Of a stretch of 64,000 nucleotides of DNA, positions 1 through 11,520 are shown one piece after another (the first letter of the stretch is position 1; each line of letters begins with the position of its first letter). Source of the stretch: Panorpa germanica (taxonomy: Eukaryota > Arthropoda > Insecta > Mecoptera > Panorpidae). Below the pieces are notes generated by a model. It saw nothing but the letters and a program-made list of their open reading frames with translations, made no database searches and was not told where the DNA came from. The DNA lies in the NCBI GenBank assembly GCA_963678705.1, contig CAVMBN010000206.1:19001-83000 (forward strand), read 5' to 3'. Made by a program: the position numbers and the translations under genes.

Positions 1-1028
1 AATGATAGTACACATGGTGCGAGTTACTGACCTGACAGTAGAGCTACTGTCTCTGTATAGTCAGCAGCTCTACTGTCCTCTACCAATCATAAGGTCAGGC
101 GAGTAGTTGTAGTGCAGTAACTGGACTGGATCGCAAAAAGAATACGTTGCATTTAATGTTTAATATATTCTATCCCCCAGATGAATTTTTATATTATAAA
201 TCTAGTTTTTAATTTCCCCGGAAACTAAATTTATAACGGCTATTAATAAAACTACCCCCGTGATAATTTGAGCTATAAAATTACCAAAGTAATAATAAGA
301 TAATTTGTAGACTGACTGTACGTGTGTACAGTCATTTAACTTAAATTATATAAATATGTAAATTTGTGTTAAATCCCGGATAAAAATATAATTAGCATAA
401 ATTTGTACCGCGGAGTTTGATATGATGATATAATACCATAAGCACTGGCAAAGGAGGCCATAATACTTGAGTTGCAAAGGTTTCGAAGGTAAGAAAGTAG
501 AAAGCAGCTTTGTATCTCCTAGCGTTAGGACGTAGGTGTCGGCAAGGTAAGGCAAAGCAAGAAAAATGGTGAAAATATGCAGAAAATAAAAAAAATCTTT
601 AAATTACTTTGGTAGGAATAAAATATATGAATTACAATGTGGCAGAAGGGCTTGTGAAACGAAAGTATAACGGAGAAACCTAAGAAACATCAGACAGACT
701 AATATATGAAGCCATCCGAGAAAAAACAACATTCCTAAAATTGAACCAAACTTTGCAGAAGATTTATATTTAACATATTACAAACACCGCTGAATCTTTA
801 CATCCTAAAATGCATTTTAATTACATAAATACTCGAATTTATTATCTCCTTTATAATAAAATGATTATAAATTAATTACTTCTTTTAATTCGATTAGTAA
901 TTTAATTTTCGCTCAGCTTGTTATACAGATATGTTCATTAAATTAAATATAATATTATTGCTTTATTAATTAAAAATGCTTTTATTAAAATTAAACTTAT
1001 TTAATAATTGAACTGGATTTTAAAATGA
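1..1028. other. AT-rich noncoding DNA with two hairpins
   Basis: No gene is visible. A nested inverted repeat spans 22-122: the arms pair at 22-28/116-122, 28-33/92-97 and 34-45/66-77, the last being a perfect 12-bp stem with a 20-base loop. A second perfect hairpin lies at 313-334 (9-bp arms, loop GTGT). The first could be the end of a foldback element or a small structured RNA; nothing decides between these. Confidence 0.5.
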
Positions 1029-1271
1029 ATGAAAAGGATAGGTATATACGATAATTTCAAGTGTGAGAGAGATAGCGCAGAGAGAGATTTTATAGAAAAC
1101 ACAGATATGTATATAAATAAATATAATGATAATTATATCAAAATAGATGAGTACACGACCTTCCCGAATGGGCGTAAGCCGGTACACTCCATGCAAGAAT
1201 TATATAAACTAGTTGCTCTTATGTGTTGCTCCAGAATTCTTGCTCCATATAAAGGAGAAGCTCTCTTTTAA
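1029..1271 (+). CDS. Short open frame, function unknown, doubtful
   Basis: An 80-codon open frame ends in a stop after a hydrophobic, cysteine-bearing tail (residues about 60-80). I do not recognise it. No splice sites or recognisable promoter frame it, and its base composition matches the surroundings. It may be chance or the remnant of an exon. It is listed only because it is one of the few frames in the first 8 kb with a mixed, non-low-complexity composition. Confidence 0.12.
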   Translation: MKRIGIYDNFKCERDSAERDFIENTDMYINKYNDNYIKIDEYTTFPNGRKPVHSMQELYKLVALMCCSRILAPYKGEALF

Positions 1272-3055
1272 TTTCTATCTAGACGAATAAACAATAATTG
1301 TAAAATATTGAACTTGCGTATAATTTCTTTTAAAGGTCTCGATTTATAGCCAAAGAGAATTAAAGAAAACAAATTGAAATCTTATAAAATAATAGTAAAA
1401 GATTATTTTAAAGCATAATGAATCGTGAGAGTTGTAATTGCATCTATATCCTGCATCCTGCATTAACATTAGCATTCTAAAGATGCAGTTGAAATGTGTA
1501 CCTTTGTTTTTGTTTTTGATATTGTTTTGTGTTCGTATCATGAGCTAGAGCGCCCGTACTCAGAGCTAGCGTCCACTTGCTACTCGAAAACTACAGCGTA
1601 AAGCGAAACCAAAAGCGCAAAGCAGTGTAAAGCGGATGTGGTCCAGAAACGAGAAGCCAAGAGCAGGTAGCGTTTGGTAATAAAACACATAGGCGAGTAA
1701 CGAGATGCAGTATATATGTACTTACACAGTCCGGCAATTATAAAGCAAGCCAGTCAGTCAGTCGAGTGTGTAAATGATCTCAAATATAAATATAAAATAC
1801 GGTTTGTATAAAGTCAAACCAATAAAAAAAAGTATATTTTCGATAATGTTTTTTGACGACACAGTTTATATATAATTATTTCTATAATTACTACATGATA
1901 AAATGAAAGAAGAAGATAAAATGATTTGAAGAATGTTTTGTGAAATTTTCATAAATAAATATCAAGAAATGAGGCATTGACAGCGAATCTCCGCAGACGT
2001 CACACAAAAGAGTAACATTGCGGTGCCACTCATAACTCATCACTGGATTATCTGAATTCGAAAAACCAAAATGATTTCATTAGGTAATAAGTTTCTGTGA
2101 TTTTTCAATTTTTTACAGCACAAAAAGTTAGAAACTTTGTTATTTTAAAATACGTTAAAATTAAGAAATAAAAAAAAAATCGGCAGCGCTACCTCGGTAT
2201 TTATGTAAAGAAAGAGTGTGCAAAATTTCAAAAAGATCGGTGCAGTAGATTATGAACTAGAGAGGGCATCGACTCTGAGAAACGCGTTTAAAAGTTTCAA
2301 AGAAAAACGAAACCAAACCAGAGAGGTGAAGACTTAAAACTCTATATCTCCGACAGTTTTACTCCAATCGACTTCCAATTTTCACACAATAAACTTAATA
2401 TGTTGTACATTAATATGAATAATTTAAAAAAAAAATTAAAAAAAGAAAGTTGAAAGAAAAAAAAGAAACCTTACTCCCCCCTTAAATTCAAGCAATTGTC
2501 TAAGCGCACATTACACCTTACATTTGGCGAGATTTTCTATTGCAGTACTTATTTGGATAGGTTATAAACAAACGCACGACAGTACAATGCTCCCACTAGC
2601 ACAGCTGGAAGCTTATTGAGTGAATGAAGTCCTCCACTACACTTTTTTCTCAGGATATTTTCAGTAAAGTAAATGAAGACTAACCCAATAACAAATCGTT
2701 CAAACATCGATTGGACTTTGATTTATTTAAATTCTTATTAAGCAGATGAATAATAATTCTCTATTGATGTGAAAAATTACATTTTCCTGTTCATTGCAGA
2801 CTAATTTAGAACTTTTACTCTATGTTCTACTGTCATATTTTCTGGAGTTTTGCATGACAATCGTTGAAGTGTGGGGGAGGGGAAGCTGTGGGAAGGGGAC
2901 GTGAGTTCAGTGTTTTATTTTACACGCGATTATACCAACAAATACGGGCGCAAAAATCAAGTTTTGTATTAATAAAACGAATCAAAGAATGTTTATAACG
3001 GATTTTATTACTTATATTTATTTGTATATTTATATTACGTCCGTTTGTTTTAAAA
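1272..3055. other. Noncoding DNA with old repeat fragments
   Basis: No gene found. At 1739-1745 a TATAAAG box is followed by repeated CAGT steps at 1751-1763, which resembles an insect TATA plus initiator pair, but the spacing is short and no open frame follows. Positions 2160-2500 read like an old dispersed repeat, with phrases such as AAAAAGATCGGTGCAGTA and a purine-rich stretch after 2425. The remainder is AT-rich. Confidence 0.4.
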
Positions 3056-3422
3056 TACAGGGTCACTAAGAAATGACAACGAAAAGTAAATTTTTAATAT
3101 TAAATCAGTCGGCTTACAATGTTAAAATCTACATCATTTTACGCGCTTTTATTGTAAACTAAAGAAGATTTTGTGCTGTTGTGAAAAAAAACGTTTTTAT
3201 TTTCTTGTATCACATTTTTCTTATACCTAGTAAGGCACAATGTTGACAGTACCACATTTAAACTTTATATTTCTTACAATAAATCTAATAACGTCTTTAA
3301 CTTCCAAGCGGACTAGTAATCGCTTTGCTTTAGGTAGCAAAAGAAGTACTTTCAAAATATGGAATTATTTTAAATACATTTACAAAATAAATTTGTAATA
3401 ATTCATTTGTAATGACCCTGTA
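3056..3422. mobile_element. Tc1/mariner-type MITE with TA target duplication
   Basis: The element runs from CAGGGTCA at 3058 to TGACCCTG at 3420 (363 bp) and is flanked by TA on both sides (3056-3057 and 3421-3422). The terminal inverted repeat continues imperfectly for about 20 bases. It holds no open frame, so it is a nonautonomous element that would depend on a mariner-family transposase elsewhere. The TA duplication is the hallmark of the Tc1/mariner superfamily. Confidence 0.7.
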
Positions 3423-3475
3423 CTTTTGTTGTACATGTAATACATAATAAAATACAATACGGCAACAAGAATATC

Positions 3476-3706
3476 TTGTACGTTTTACAAACAAAAAAAC
3501 ATGCAGTTAACATGTGCAGAGACGAATTATCAAAAAGGCGTAAGAGGCGCGCGCTACAGGCAACAAAATCTGTTGATAATGTTGAAAATACATTAACAGT
3601 GAAACCCATAATTATTAACGACAAATCTGCAACAATCCGCCACTGCTTGCGTGAAATTTTTTGTCATGAAACAGGTTTATACCTGTACGTTGACGCATGC
3701 GCATAA
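3476..3706 (+). CDS. Short basic open frame, function unknown, doubtful
   Basis: This 76-codon open frame has a lysine/arginine-rich patch (KRRKRR, around residue 20) and a less biased composition than the DNA around it. It begins about 55 bases beyond the MITE. There is no visible relative, splice site or promoter. It could be a remnant of a coding exon or of a transposon; I cannot tell which. Confidence 0.12.
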   Translation: MYVLQTKKHAVNMCRDELSKRRKRRALQATKSVDNVENTLTVKPIIINDKSATIRHCLREIFCHETGLYLYVDACA

Positions 3707-6473
3707 GAAACAACAATACGTTAAATTCTTATTGAATGAACCAGCGTAATCAGTTTTACAATTCGCACCATACGTTTTTCAAATAATCGAAATAAATCCA
3801 ACCTTTAAAACGGTGATCCCTTTTTGTTTTGGGGTTCATTGTTTGTTTATCGTCTTTGTCCTATTTATATTTAAGGTCATTAAAAAGCAGGCTAACAACT
3901 GCGTGGCTAATTATCTTTTGAAGGGTTAACGCTATAGGGCTAGTCAGACATTGAGCTACAAAAGCAATGAGCTACAAACAATTATTGTAGAGCTTGTGGT
4001 AGCTTCAAGTGTATTTTATTTATGGTAAAATAATAAAAGAACTTCATTGACTGATGTGAATTTATTTGCATTGTTTAATTTGCAATTAAATGTTAAAAAC
4101 GGAATGGAAAGCGGAGTTGCAAGAGTCCAAGCAATGGTTTATGAACCAGGACCTCAAATGTCCAATTACAAATAAAATATCAATAACTAAAATCATAATA
4201 AGAACTTCCGCAAGTACACAGCTCAATTATATATTCCTGTAAGAAATATAACGTCGAAACGCGCTGTTACGCTTTACCTATACGAGCCCTGTAAATGTAA
4301 TGAACCGTCGCACACTGCAAGCGGCAAAACCGTCCAAATACGGGCAGGTATCTTCTAAACGGCGCCTACAAAGTTTCTCAAATTTTAATATTTGGTAGAG
4401 GACGAATTTCTAAACCTTTCTACGTCCCTGAAATTTTCCTTAAAAATCCGTGGAAAAAGTTATTCTGGAAAAGATAAGAAACTGAAATTTGGCATGTGTA
4501 TCTCCGCTGTCAACTTTGTGATTAAAAAAAAATGATATTGCAATAAAGATAAGTTACATATTTGAATCTTAAACTAAAAATTAATTATTTCTGTACATAA
4601 TATTAAAATTAAATATTTTATACATTAAATTACCCTCTCCCTACACCTTCGACGACTCATACAACCCCGATCTTTCCCCTTTCTACCGGCCCCACTCAGT
4701 TATAGACTTCAGTTATCTGAATATAATTAACTTGTTGTGGACAACTTTGTCTCCCTCTGGCAGTGAAATAATTGTCATCCAATCTGCCATCTTTCTTATT
4801 ATATTAACATATAATTGTCATCATACGTATATTATGATGAGTACAGCTTCCTACTGAAGCCCGCGGTAAAGAAAAAATATCTCAGCACGGTCATTAAGGT
4901 AATAACTAATTACACAATTATACATGTACAGGTGCATACAAACAAACAAATATATGTACCTATAAGAAAACTAACAAGTTCCAAATTTTCAATGCAATAG
5001 TTTAAAACTAGAGTAAGACTGGTTACAGTAGCGACAAAATGCAGAGCAAAAGACAAACCACGTTAATTCTAGCTCTAAAATACGAATTATATAATGCGAT
5101 AAAATATGAACTTTAAAGAAAACTAGTCGCCGTAAATTTTTATCTGCTGGAGCTCGCGTTATAGGGGGTCTATTGTAATGAACAAAACATAGAAATAAAA
5201 TAACAAAATGGAATGCAAATATGATTCAATCAATTGTGAACAAACTGTCTGCCACTGCCTAACGCAATGCATCTTTGTACATCCCTAATTAATTAATTAT
5301 TAATCTCGCAGCGAGTCCTGGCTATGTTCCAATGTATCTGTCACTACGTGTTCCAACGCGACGATAAGATGAGGCGTTCCATGCATAATACGGTTTCATT
5401 GTTGATTCCTGTCGAGTGTTTTTTTCTCATTTTAAAATCATACCTTTATGCCTATACCCACATCTACATTCACATCTTGCAACTTGCAACTGTCAACTTA
5501 TTGAAAACCTGTTGGAGTTAACGCCAGGTCAAGTTAGATTCCACTAGCATGAGCCTGTGCTTATCACCGTCCCCGTCGGATGAAGAACTCCAAGTTCACT
5601 GTTCAGCTGAAAACAGTAGAACGGATAGAGGACGTTGAAATCATAACCACAGCTTCTCAAAAATGACCACTACTTCATTATACTGCTATACATGACTTAG
5701 AAAAAATGACAGACATATAAGTAAAACAAAAATAGAAATTATAAATATTGTTTACTGATTTTCTAATACAATTTGAGAATCGCTGTTAAAAACAACAACT
5801 ACGATTGAATCGACGACTGCGTTCTTGTGGTTCTGCGTTGATGATATGATAAAAAGAAAGATGATCAGCTATCAGACTTTAATATCGCTGTAAATGAAAA
5901 TCCCAAGGTCATTACCATTTGTTCAATGAAGAATTAGCAAAGCAAATACTCCACAAAACGAAAACATTTACCCCTTTCCCCTCTATTCCCAACACCCTTT
6001 CTTGTTTGATAGAAATTCAATGACAGCTACAAATTAAGTGCAGACAATGCATGATGTATTTTTAAAAGATCAAATTTGTACTCCTGTGTAACTTTCCATT
6101 TAATAAAATACGTAATACAGTTGATATAACAGTATGTAATTATAATACAAAGACGCAAGAAGATTTAAAATTATAAAAATACTATGTTAGGTTAGATCAA
6201 AATAAAACCATGGCCTAACATAACATATACATAGTTTACTTGTAACAATAAGCGTAACACAGTGTATTTTATGATTTAATTTTAAAATTATACGAACATA
6301 CCTTTTCGCTACCTGATGTATTTAAAATATTAATTGATTGATTCATGAACTGCCATGTCACTGTTTTCAGTCCACTAACCCCTGGCATATTTTCTAATAA
6401 CTAGAAATACGTCTGATATATTTCTTTTTATTAACTCGAATGTATCTCTTAGACAGTGCCAAATGGGTTTGTA
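3707..6473. other. AT-rich noncoding DNA
   Basis: I see no gene and no clear element. Short open frames at 4815-5000 and 5324-5521 look like chance. A 9-bp inverted repeat (TATGTTAGG/CCTAACATA) sits near 6183-6225. Confidence 0.45.
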
Positions 6474-7081
6474 TCCTATGTCTTAATTTCTATAAAAGTG
6501 TCCTATATATTGATAAAGTGGGTTACTAGAACCTCAAATGTTCAATTATTTTTTAATAACTCCTTATATGTTAAGAGATATTAACAATTAAAAAAGTCAT
6601 TTTGTCTCTTTAATTATTAAAGGGATTCAACGTTGCACACATTCCAAGTGCATGTGGCATCACAATCCTTGTGTAAAGTTACCAACGTTACAGCTCATAA
6701 ATCTCTGCTATATGTATTTATATATCAAAATATCAAATATTATTTACAGCTGTTTCAAGGAACAATCAAATTTCAATATTATGTCTGCCTTAGCAGGGTT
6801 AAATAAAATAAAAACTTATTATTCTTTGACTTGACTTGATTATTTGACTACCAACAGCTGCAAAACATTACCACATCACTGACCTACTCAACAAATAACT
6901 GACGTTAAAATGTATTTCACGTCATACAAATATGGCCGACCATTTCTAGCTCTAAAACTATAATTCAAACTAATTAATAAAAAAGATATTTAATAAATTA
7001 GACACGCCAATACACATTTATTAACATCAATTTCAATCAACAATTGAAAAATCGATCACTAAAAAATGAGGACACAAGCCC
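6474..7081 (+). repeat. Dispersed repeat family R, copy 1
   Basis: This stretch matches, by eye at high identity, the reverse complement of about 30340-30725 (for 6474-6890) and, in the same orientation, 30756-30988 (for 6870-7081). The shared end is ...ACACAAGCC. It has no open frame of note. Because three partial copies share borders, it is a mobile element or its nonautonomous derivative; I cannot name its superfamily. Copy 1 keeps a piece (around 6532-6560) that the copy at 30278-30725 has lost. Confidence 0.7.
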
Positions 7082-8250
7082 ACAATAACTTCAATAAATT
7101 CTATGTAAGGAAAATAACATCCAATGTCAGATCTTCACATTTTTATCAAATGATTTATCAAATTGCGTCACAAATATACAACAAAGACCAATATTATGAA
7201 CTTATATGTCTACCTTCATATTTCTCTTCAAATGTGTTGATACAACTTCTTAATGCTTATCTTTCTTGTTTAATTGCCTATTGCAATAAGTTTATTGCGA
7301 TCTACAGTTCCTCGTAATCTTCCATTCTGCAATATCTGGAAATTTAAAAAAAAAACACCAACATAAGAATTGGATTACATCTCACGTATAAAACATCTCT
7401 TTAAGCTAAGAAAGTATTATTTTTAAATTCCGAAATCTTCATGAAGAATATTGTAATGTACATTCACCGCTACAATTAATATTTATTGACATTACTAAGT
7501 ATACGTGAAACAGTTAGAAAAACTTTAAATTTGTACGTATTTTATTTGTACTAAATTAGCACGTCATTATTAATTTTTTGAGGACGAATTTAATTAAACA
7601 TTCATTTAACACGGTCTTATTCACACAAATACAATTTTAGTATAAAGTTGTTTAAAAATTATAAATTTGAAATTACCAATTAATAATATTTCCACTAATG
7701 AACTATTCAAAACCACTTTTATTTAAATAGAGCAAATATATATTTTAGAAAATATTTATGCTGTACAGTTTTCATGAAGAGCCGCCATCTTTAGTGTCCA
7801 TTGCTCTGAGTGATGTAAGTATTACCATAAGCAAAATTGTAAATATTATTCGATGGTAATAATCACAATAAACTTATAAATTTGAAAACGCGCGATTTTT
7901 AAATTTAAAAAGAATGTATTTCTTACTAAAAATATTCATATATTTTAAAACTGCATTAATTTAATAGTATTAATTATTCGATATATAAGTTGTAGTAAAA
8001 CTATTTACTAATTTAATTTAATCCACTAAAGTAATCAAAGAATAATAATCAAAAGTAACAGTAATATCACAGTATTTGATAAAATTTATATGATGTTAAT
8101 AAATATAATATAATTGTAATGTTAATTAAGACTTAATAATAATTATATGATGTTAATATCGGGATCGACTAATCAGAGGCCAACTTAATATAAAAAATAC
8201 CTTGTGAGAAGTATAGACGGCTTATCTAAGGGATAGATGGGATATCTGAG
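7082..8250. other. Very AT-rich noncoding DNA
   Basis: Nothing recognisable. A short open frame starting in the repeat and ending at 7317 has no family resemblance and looks like chance. Confidence 0.45.
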
Positions 8251-8253
8251 CAG

Positions 8254-8640
8254 TTGAGGAGGCCGACAGACGACGATTTAAAGGAAGAGGAAAATGAGAT
8301 TAAAAATCTTTTGAAGAAATCTGCAACACAGAACTCTGTCAAAGTAGAATTGCAAAATGATGAGACTGATGCATCTTCTAATAATTCTGTGACATCAAGT
8401 GATTGTGCTGTAATGCCTGAGGAGCAACATCATCCCATACAGATATCCGATGATGATAACGAAAAGATGCCACCCCCTGCAAAACCCTTAAAAAGTGTGT
8501 AATTCAAAACAATTTTAGATGCAATGATTTATAAATATCTTAAAATAATACTAAACAAACATTTTGCCTTCTTACTATAGCTCCCAGTGCTTCATCTTTA
8601 ATTACAGACGATGAATCAGTAGATGAAGATATATCGCAAC
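8254..8640 (+). pseudogene. Two-exon coding fragment, unidentified protein, truncated
   Basis: Two stretches read as spliced coding sequence. Exon 1 (8254-8494) follows an acceptor ending GAGCAG and runs to a possible donor GTGTGT. It encodes an acidic, serine-rich segment with DDDLKEEENEIKNLLKK near the start and a proline-rich end (PPPAKP). Exon 2 starts at 8581 after TACTATAG and reads SASSLITDDESVDEDIS before the frame runs into antisense of the neighbouring minus-strand gene near 8640. Exon 1 has 80 codons plus one base and exon 2 supplies the missing two, so the splice is in frame. I do not recognise the protein; low-complexity acidic composition suggests a nuclear protein. With no start, promoter or 3' part in view it looks like a broken-off fragment. 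Confidence 0.4.
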
Positions 8641-8861
8641 AGTCTGGGAACTTTAGCGGGTTTGTCCTCTTCATCTGTCGAATCTCCTGAATCTAGATTC
8701 TCAAACCCATTAACCATTGCTACAGGGAGCACCTTGAATGGTGAATCCGGAGCAGTAGTCTTCATTTGCATTTTCTACAATATAAAAATTATATTATAAC
8801 CTCGCTTACTGCACACAATTAAATGTGTATGGATAAACATCTACTTGACAGATGGAAAGAA

Positions 8862-9091
8862 GTCAATGCATTGGATTTATTGAATGAAACAAAGAATAGA
8901 GGAGAAGCGTGACGAAAGCGTATGCAGCGATATCTTGTATTTGCTGATGGCACCTTCAGCATTTACAGAATAGTTGCTTCTTTAACCAACGCACACTCAA
9001 ATGCTTCCTGGCTGGCAGATCGTATTTATACGATTAAACATAAAGATATGCCTCTCTTCCACGTTTCATTCAATAAATTCAATGCTTCGCT
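8862..9091. repeat. Inverted repeat inside an intron of the INCENP-like gene
   Basis: Arms at 8862-8902 and 9051-9091 are about 40 bases and mostly complementary, sharing TTTATTGAATGAAAC. They lie in the intron between the last two exons. The plus-strand reading of the left arm and minus-strand reading of the right arm give a similar peptide (AL-LLNET), so this may be an inverted duplication of a once-coding piece or the ends of a small foldback element. Confidence 0.45.
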
Positions 9092-10748
9092 TAACATAAA
9101 AGATAATTTACCTTGTGCATCATTTGAATCTGCATCCGGTTAAATTGTTCCTGTTTGGCCATCTTTTGTCTATTCGCCTCAGCCAAATCCTCAGCTGCAC
9201 GACGTTGTTTCAACCGTTCAGCTTCTTCTTGTTCACGTTTCTTTTGTGCCTTAAAATCATAATACAAGTTAACGTAAATCACTTTTTACTTAAACAAAAA
9301 CTAAATAAAACGAGTAGATTTCGTATTTTTTTACATCTAATTTTCTTTGTTCTTCTTCAATTTCTTTTAATCTCATAATCCTGGCTTGTTCTTCTTGTTT
9401 TCTCCTCTTCTCCATTTCTGTAGCTTTTTGTGCAGCTAACTGCTTTTTCTGTAACATATGATGATTTTTAGATTAATACAAGCTATTAATAAATTATCTA
9501 TAGAAATATTCAATCATCCGATCGAGTAATTACCAGTCTATTTTCTTCTTTTGCTTTCTCTTCTCATTCTAGTAATAATTGTTTGTGTTTTTCTTCGTTT
9601 TCACGGGCTTGTTGTTGAATGAGTTCACGCTCACGTTCTTTAGCAAGTCTGACTTTATGAACCTGACGAGCGTTTTCTTCACGTTTACTGAAATTGTGAA
9701 AGTTGAAAATTATAAAAAAAACACCCTCGACACCCTTTAAATGGATTGATAAACAAGACGGAATCGATATCCTTACGCAGCCTTCTCTTCTAATTTTGCT
9801 TGAAAAAGGGAATCCTTTTTTTTAAGTGCTTCATCCTCTTTTTGTATTTGTTTCCTATGGGCCTCATCTCTGTTAACTGTAGGTTTCATGGCAGAGCTTG
9901 GTTTTGTGCCAAAAGTTTATATGTCCGTAACTATATTCGATAAATTTCCACAACTTCCTAGATTTTTATAAGAGGAAGTTTTCTTTAACTATAAAAAAAA
10001 TATTCTACTTTTAAAAAAATCATTTACAAAGCGTTACTAATAAAAATACGTCAAAAATTAATTTTTACTACTCGAAGAGCCGACTGAGGAGTTGTATACA
10101 ATTTAGTGCGAGGTGGTTTTAAAGCAGAACCAATATTTTTGTTGGGCTAGAAAAAAAGAATTATCAACATTATTTATTTAGCAAAATATTCAACCTATTT
10201 AAATATTCAAAATATTTAGCAGAATTACTATCAATAACTACTGTTTCATTTAACGGAGCAGCTTGTTTTTGTGTCGTTACTGTTACAGTTTCATTTAATC
10301 CTGGTACTGATATAATGTCAAATGTTTGATCACATGACGGAATCTCCTCGTTTGTTTCTTCAATCTATAATTCGTATTTTAGATAGTAACATCCTGTAAG
10401 AACTGATTAAAATATATATTAATAATTATCAGCTCTTTCTTTATTTGAACTGATGCAGATGCTGTATTTTCAGAAGGAACTGTTTCACCACTCAGATTTA
10501 TTCTTGGTCCTAAATTTACAGTAAGTGTCATGCTCAGTTTCTTATCCGAAATAGGATTATTTTCCAGATTTTCATGTATAGGCTCCACTGAATCTTCATC
10601 GATTTGTTTTGTAGCAATAGCGTCCTCATATACTGATTCCAATGTCTCATCAGTAGGTTTCTCTGAAAATATGTATTTACATAAGATAGTCATAAAAAAT
10701 AGCTTTAAATAATATAACTTGAAATGTTAAGGACATAATTTCACAAAC

Positions 10749-11500
10749 CTTTTTCTTTTTGTGTATCTGAGACGGTTTTCTTATTTCTGTCTGATCTACG
10801 AGGTTCTGGTATGTAAGTTTCATTCTGTACATCAATTATTATAGATAATTTTTCCTTTTTAATTTCAAAAGGAGGTTTGATGTTTTCTGTTGTATCTGAT
10901 GTAGATTTGGGATCAGCATTTGATCCTTTAGGCATGTATCTGGTTGTACGTCTAGATGATTGTTCCTCTGCTATCTCTACGATACTATCCAATGGTACCT
11001 TAAGCAATCAATGGTAAATTAAGACATATATTTCCATATAAAATTAAAAAATTTCAATTTTAAAATTATACGTATAAAATGTTTTATTCGTCAATTATTT
11101 TGAAATTAAAGCAAACAGGTATAACTTAATTTTTTTAACCTGATTATTTTCAATCTCTAGGCTATGACTTGATAACTGTACATCAAGTGAAAGGGACTCC
11201 TTTTCTTTTTTAATTTTATGTACTTCAGATGTTGATACTATACGACTACTTCGAGTGATACGTCTAGTTGACTGTTCTTCAACTTCCTGTACGGAATTAT
11301 CCACCGGTAACTGTAAAAGTCAATGATAAATAAGATAATTTTCATACAATTCTTTAAACTTATTTGTGTATCATGTTTGCATATAATGATTAATTGTTTA
11401 AAACTAAAAGAGATATAAATAATTAACACTCTTTTATCTTAAACGTGATTATTTTCAATCGCAACATCATGAATTGATAATCGTACATCAAGTGTAGGAG
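10749..11500 (-). repeat. Tandem exon duplication in the INCENP-like gene
   Basis: Exons 11140-11310 and 10749-10998 share the same plan: a hydrophobic start with a PLDSIVE/PVDNSVQE-like opening, EEQS-RR-TR, IKKEK and DVQ. A third, decayed relative lies at about 11441-11500 (LDVRLSIHDVAIENN against LDVQLSSHSLEIENN) with a similar donor region. This indicates at least two rounds of local exon duplication before decay. Confidence 0.5.
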
Positions 11501-11520
11501 AATCCTTGAGATTCTCTCAA

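Larger units (their letters stand above)
8616..11520 (-). pseudogene. INCENP-like inner centromere protein, multi-exon pseudogene
   Basis: INCENP is the scaffold that holds Aurora B kinase at centromeres; its long charged helix and C-terminal IN-box are diagnostic. On the minus strand the exons read: 11140-11310 and 10749-10998 (basic RRITR/RRTTR and IKKEK motifs), about 10432-10662, about 10200-10374, 10072-10146 (25 codons), 9777-9930, 9534-9687, 9335-9448 (38 codons), 9112-9249 (46 codons), 8616-8774. The four from 9930 to 9112 form a K/E/R/Q-rich coiled coil. The last has TTAPDSPFKV and NLDSGDSTDEEDKP, the lead-in to the IN-box, but then diverges and stops, so the IN-box tryptophan region is missing. 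Lesions: a TGA at 9564-9566 within LLLE-stop-EEKAKEEN, and exon 9777-9930 one base short of the length its neighbours' phases require (near 9913). GT/AG sites persist, so it is a decayed duplicate rather than a processed copy. The family call rests on motifs recalled, not on a search. Confidence 0.6.

Noticed and set aside
9115-9378. 87-codon plus-strand frame
   Set aside because: Antisense of the INCENP-like coiled-coil exons; its leucine/phenylalanine-rich reading is what K/E-rich codons give in reverse.
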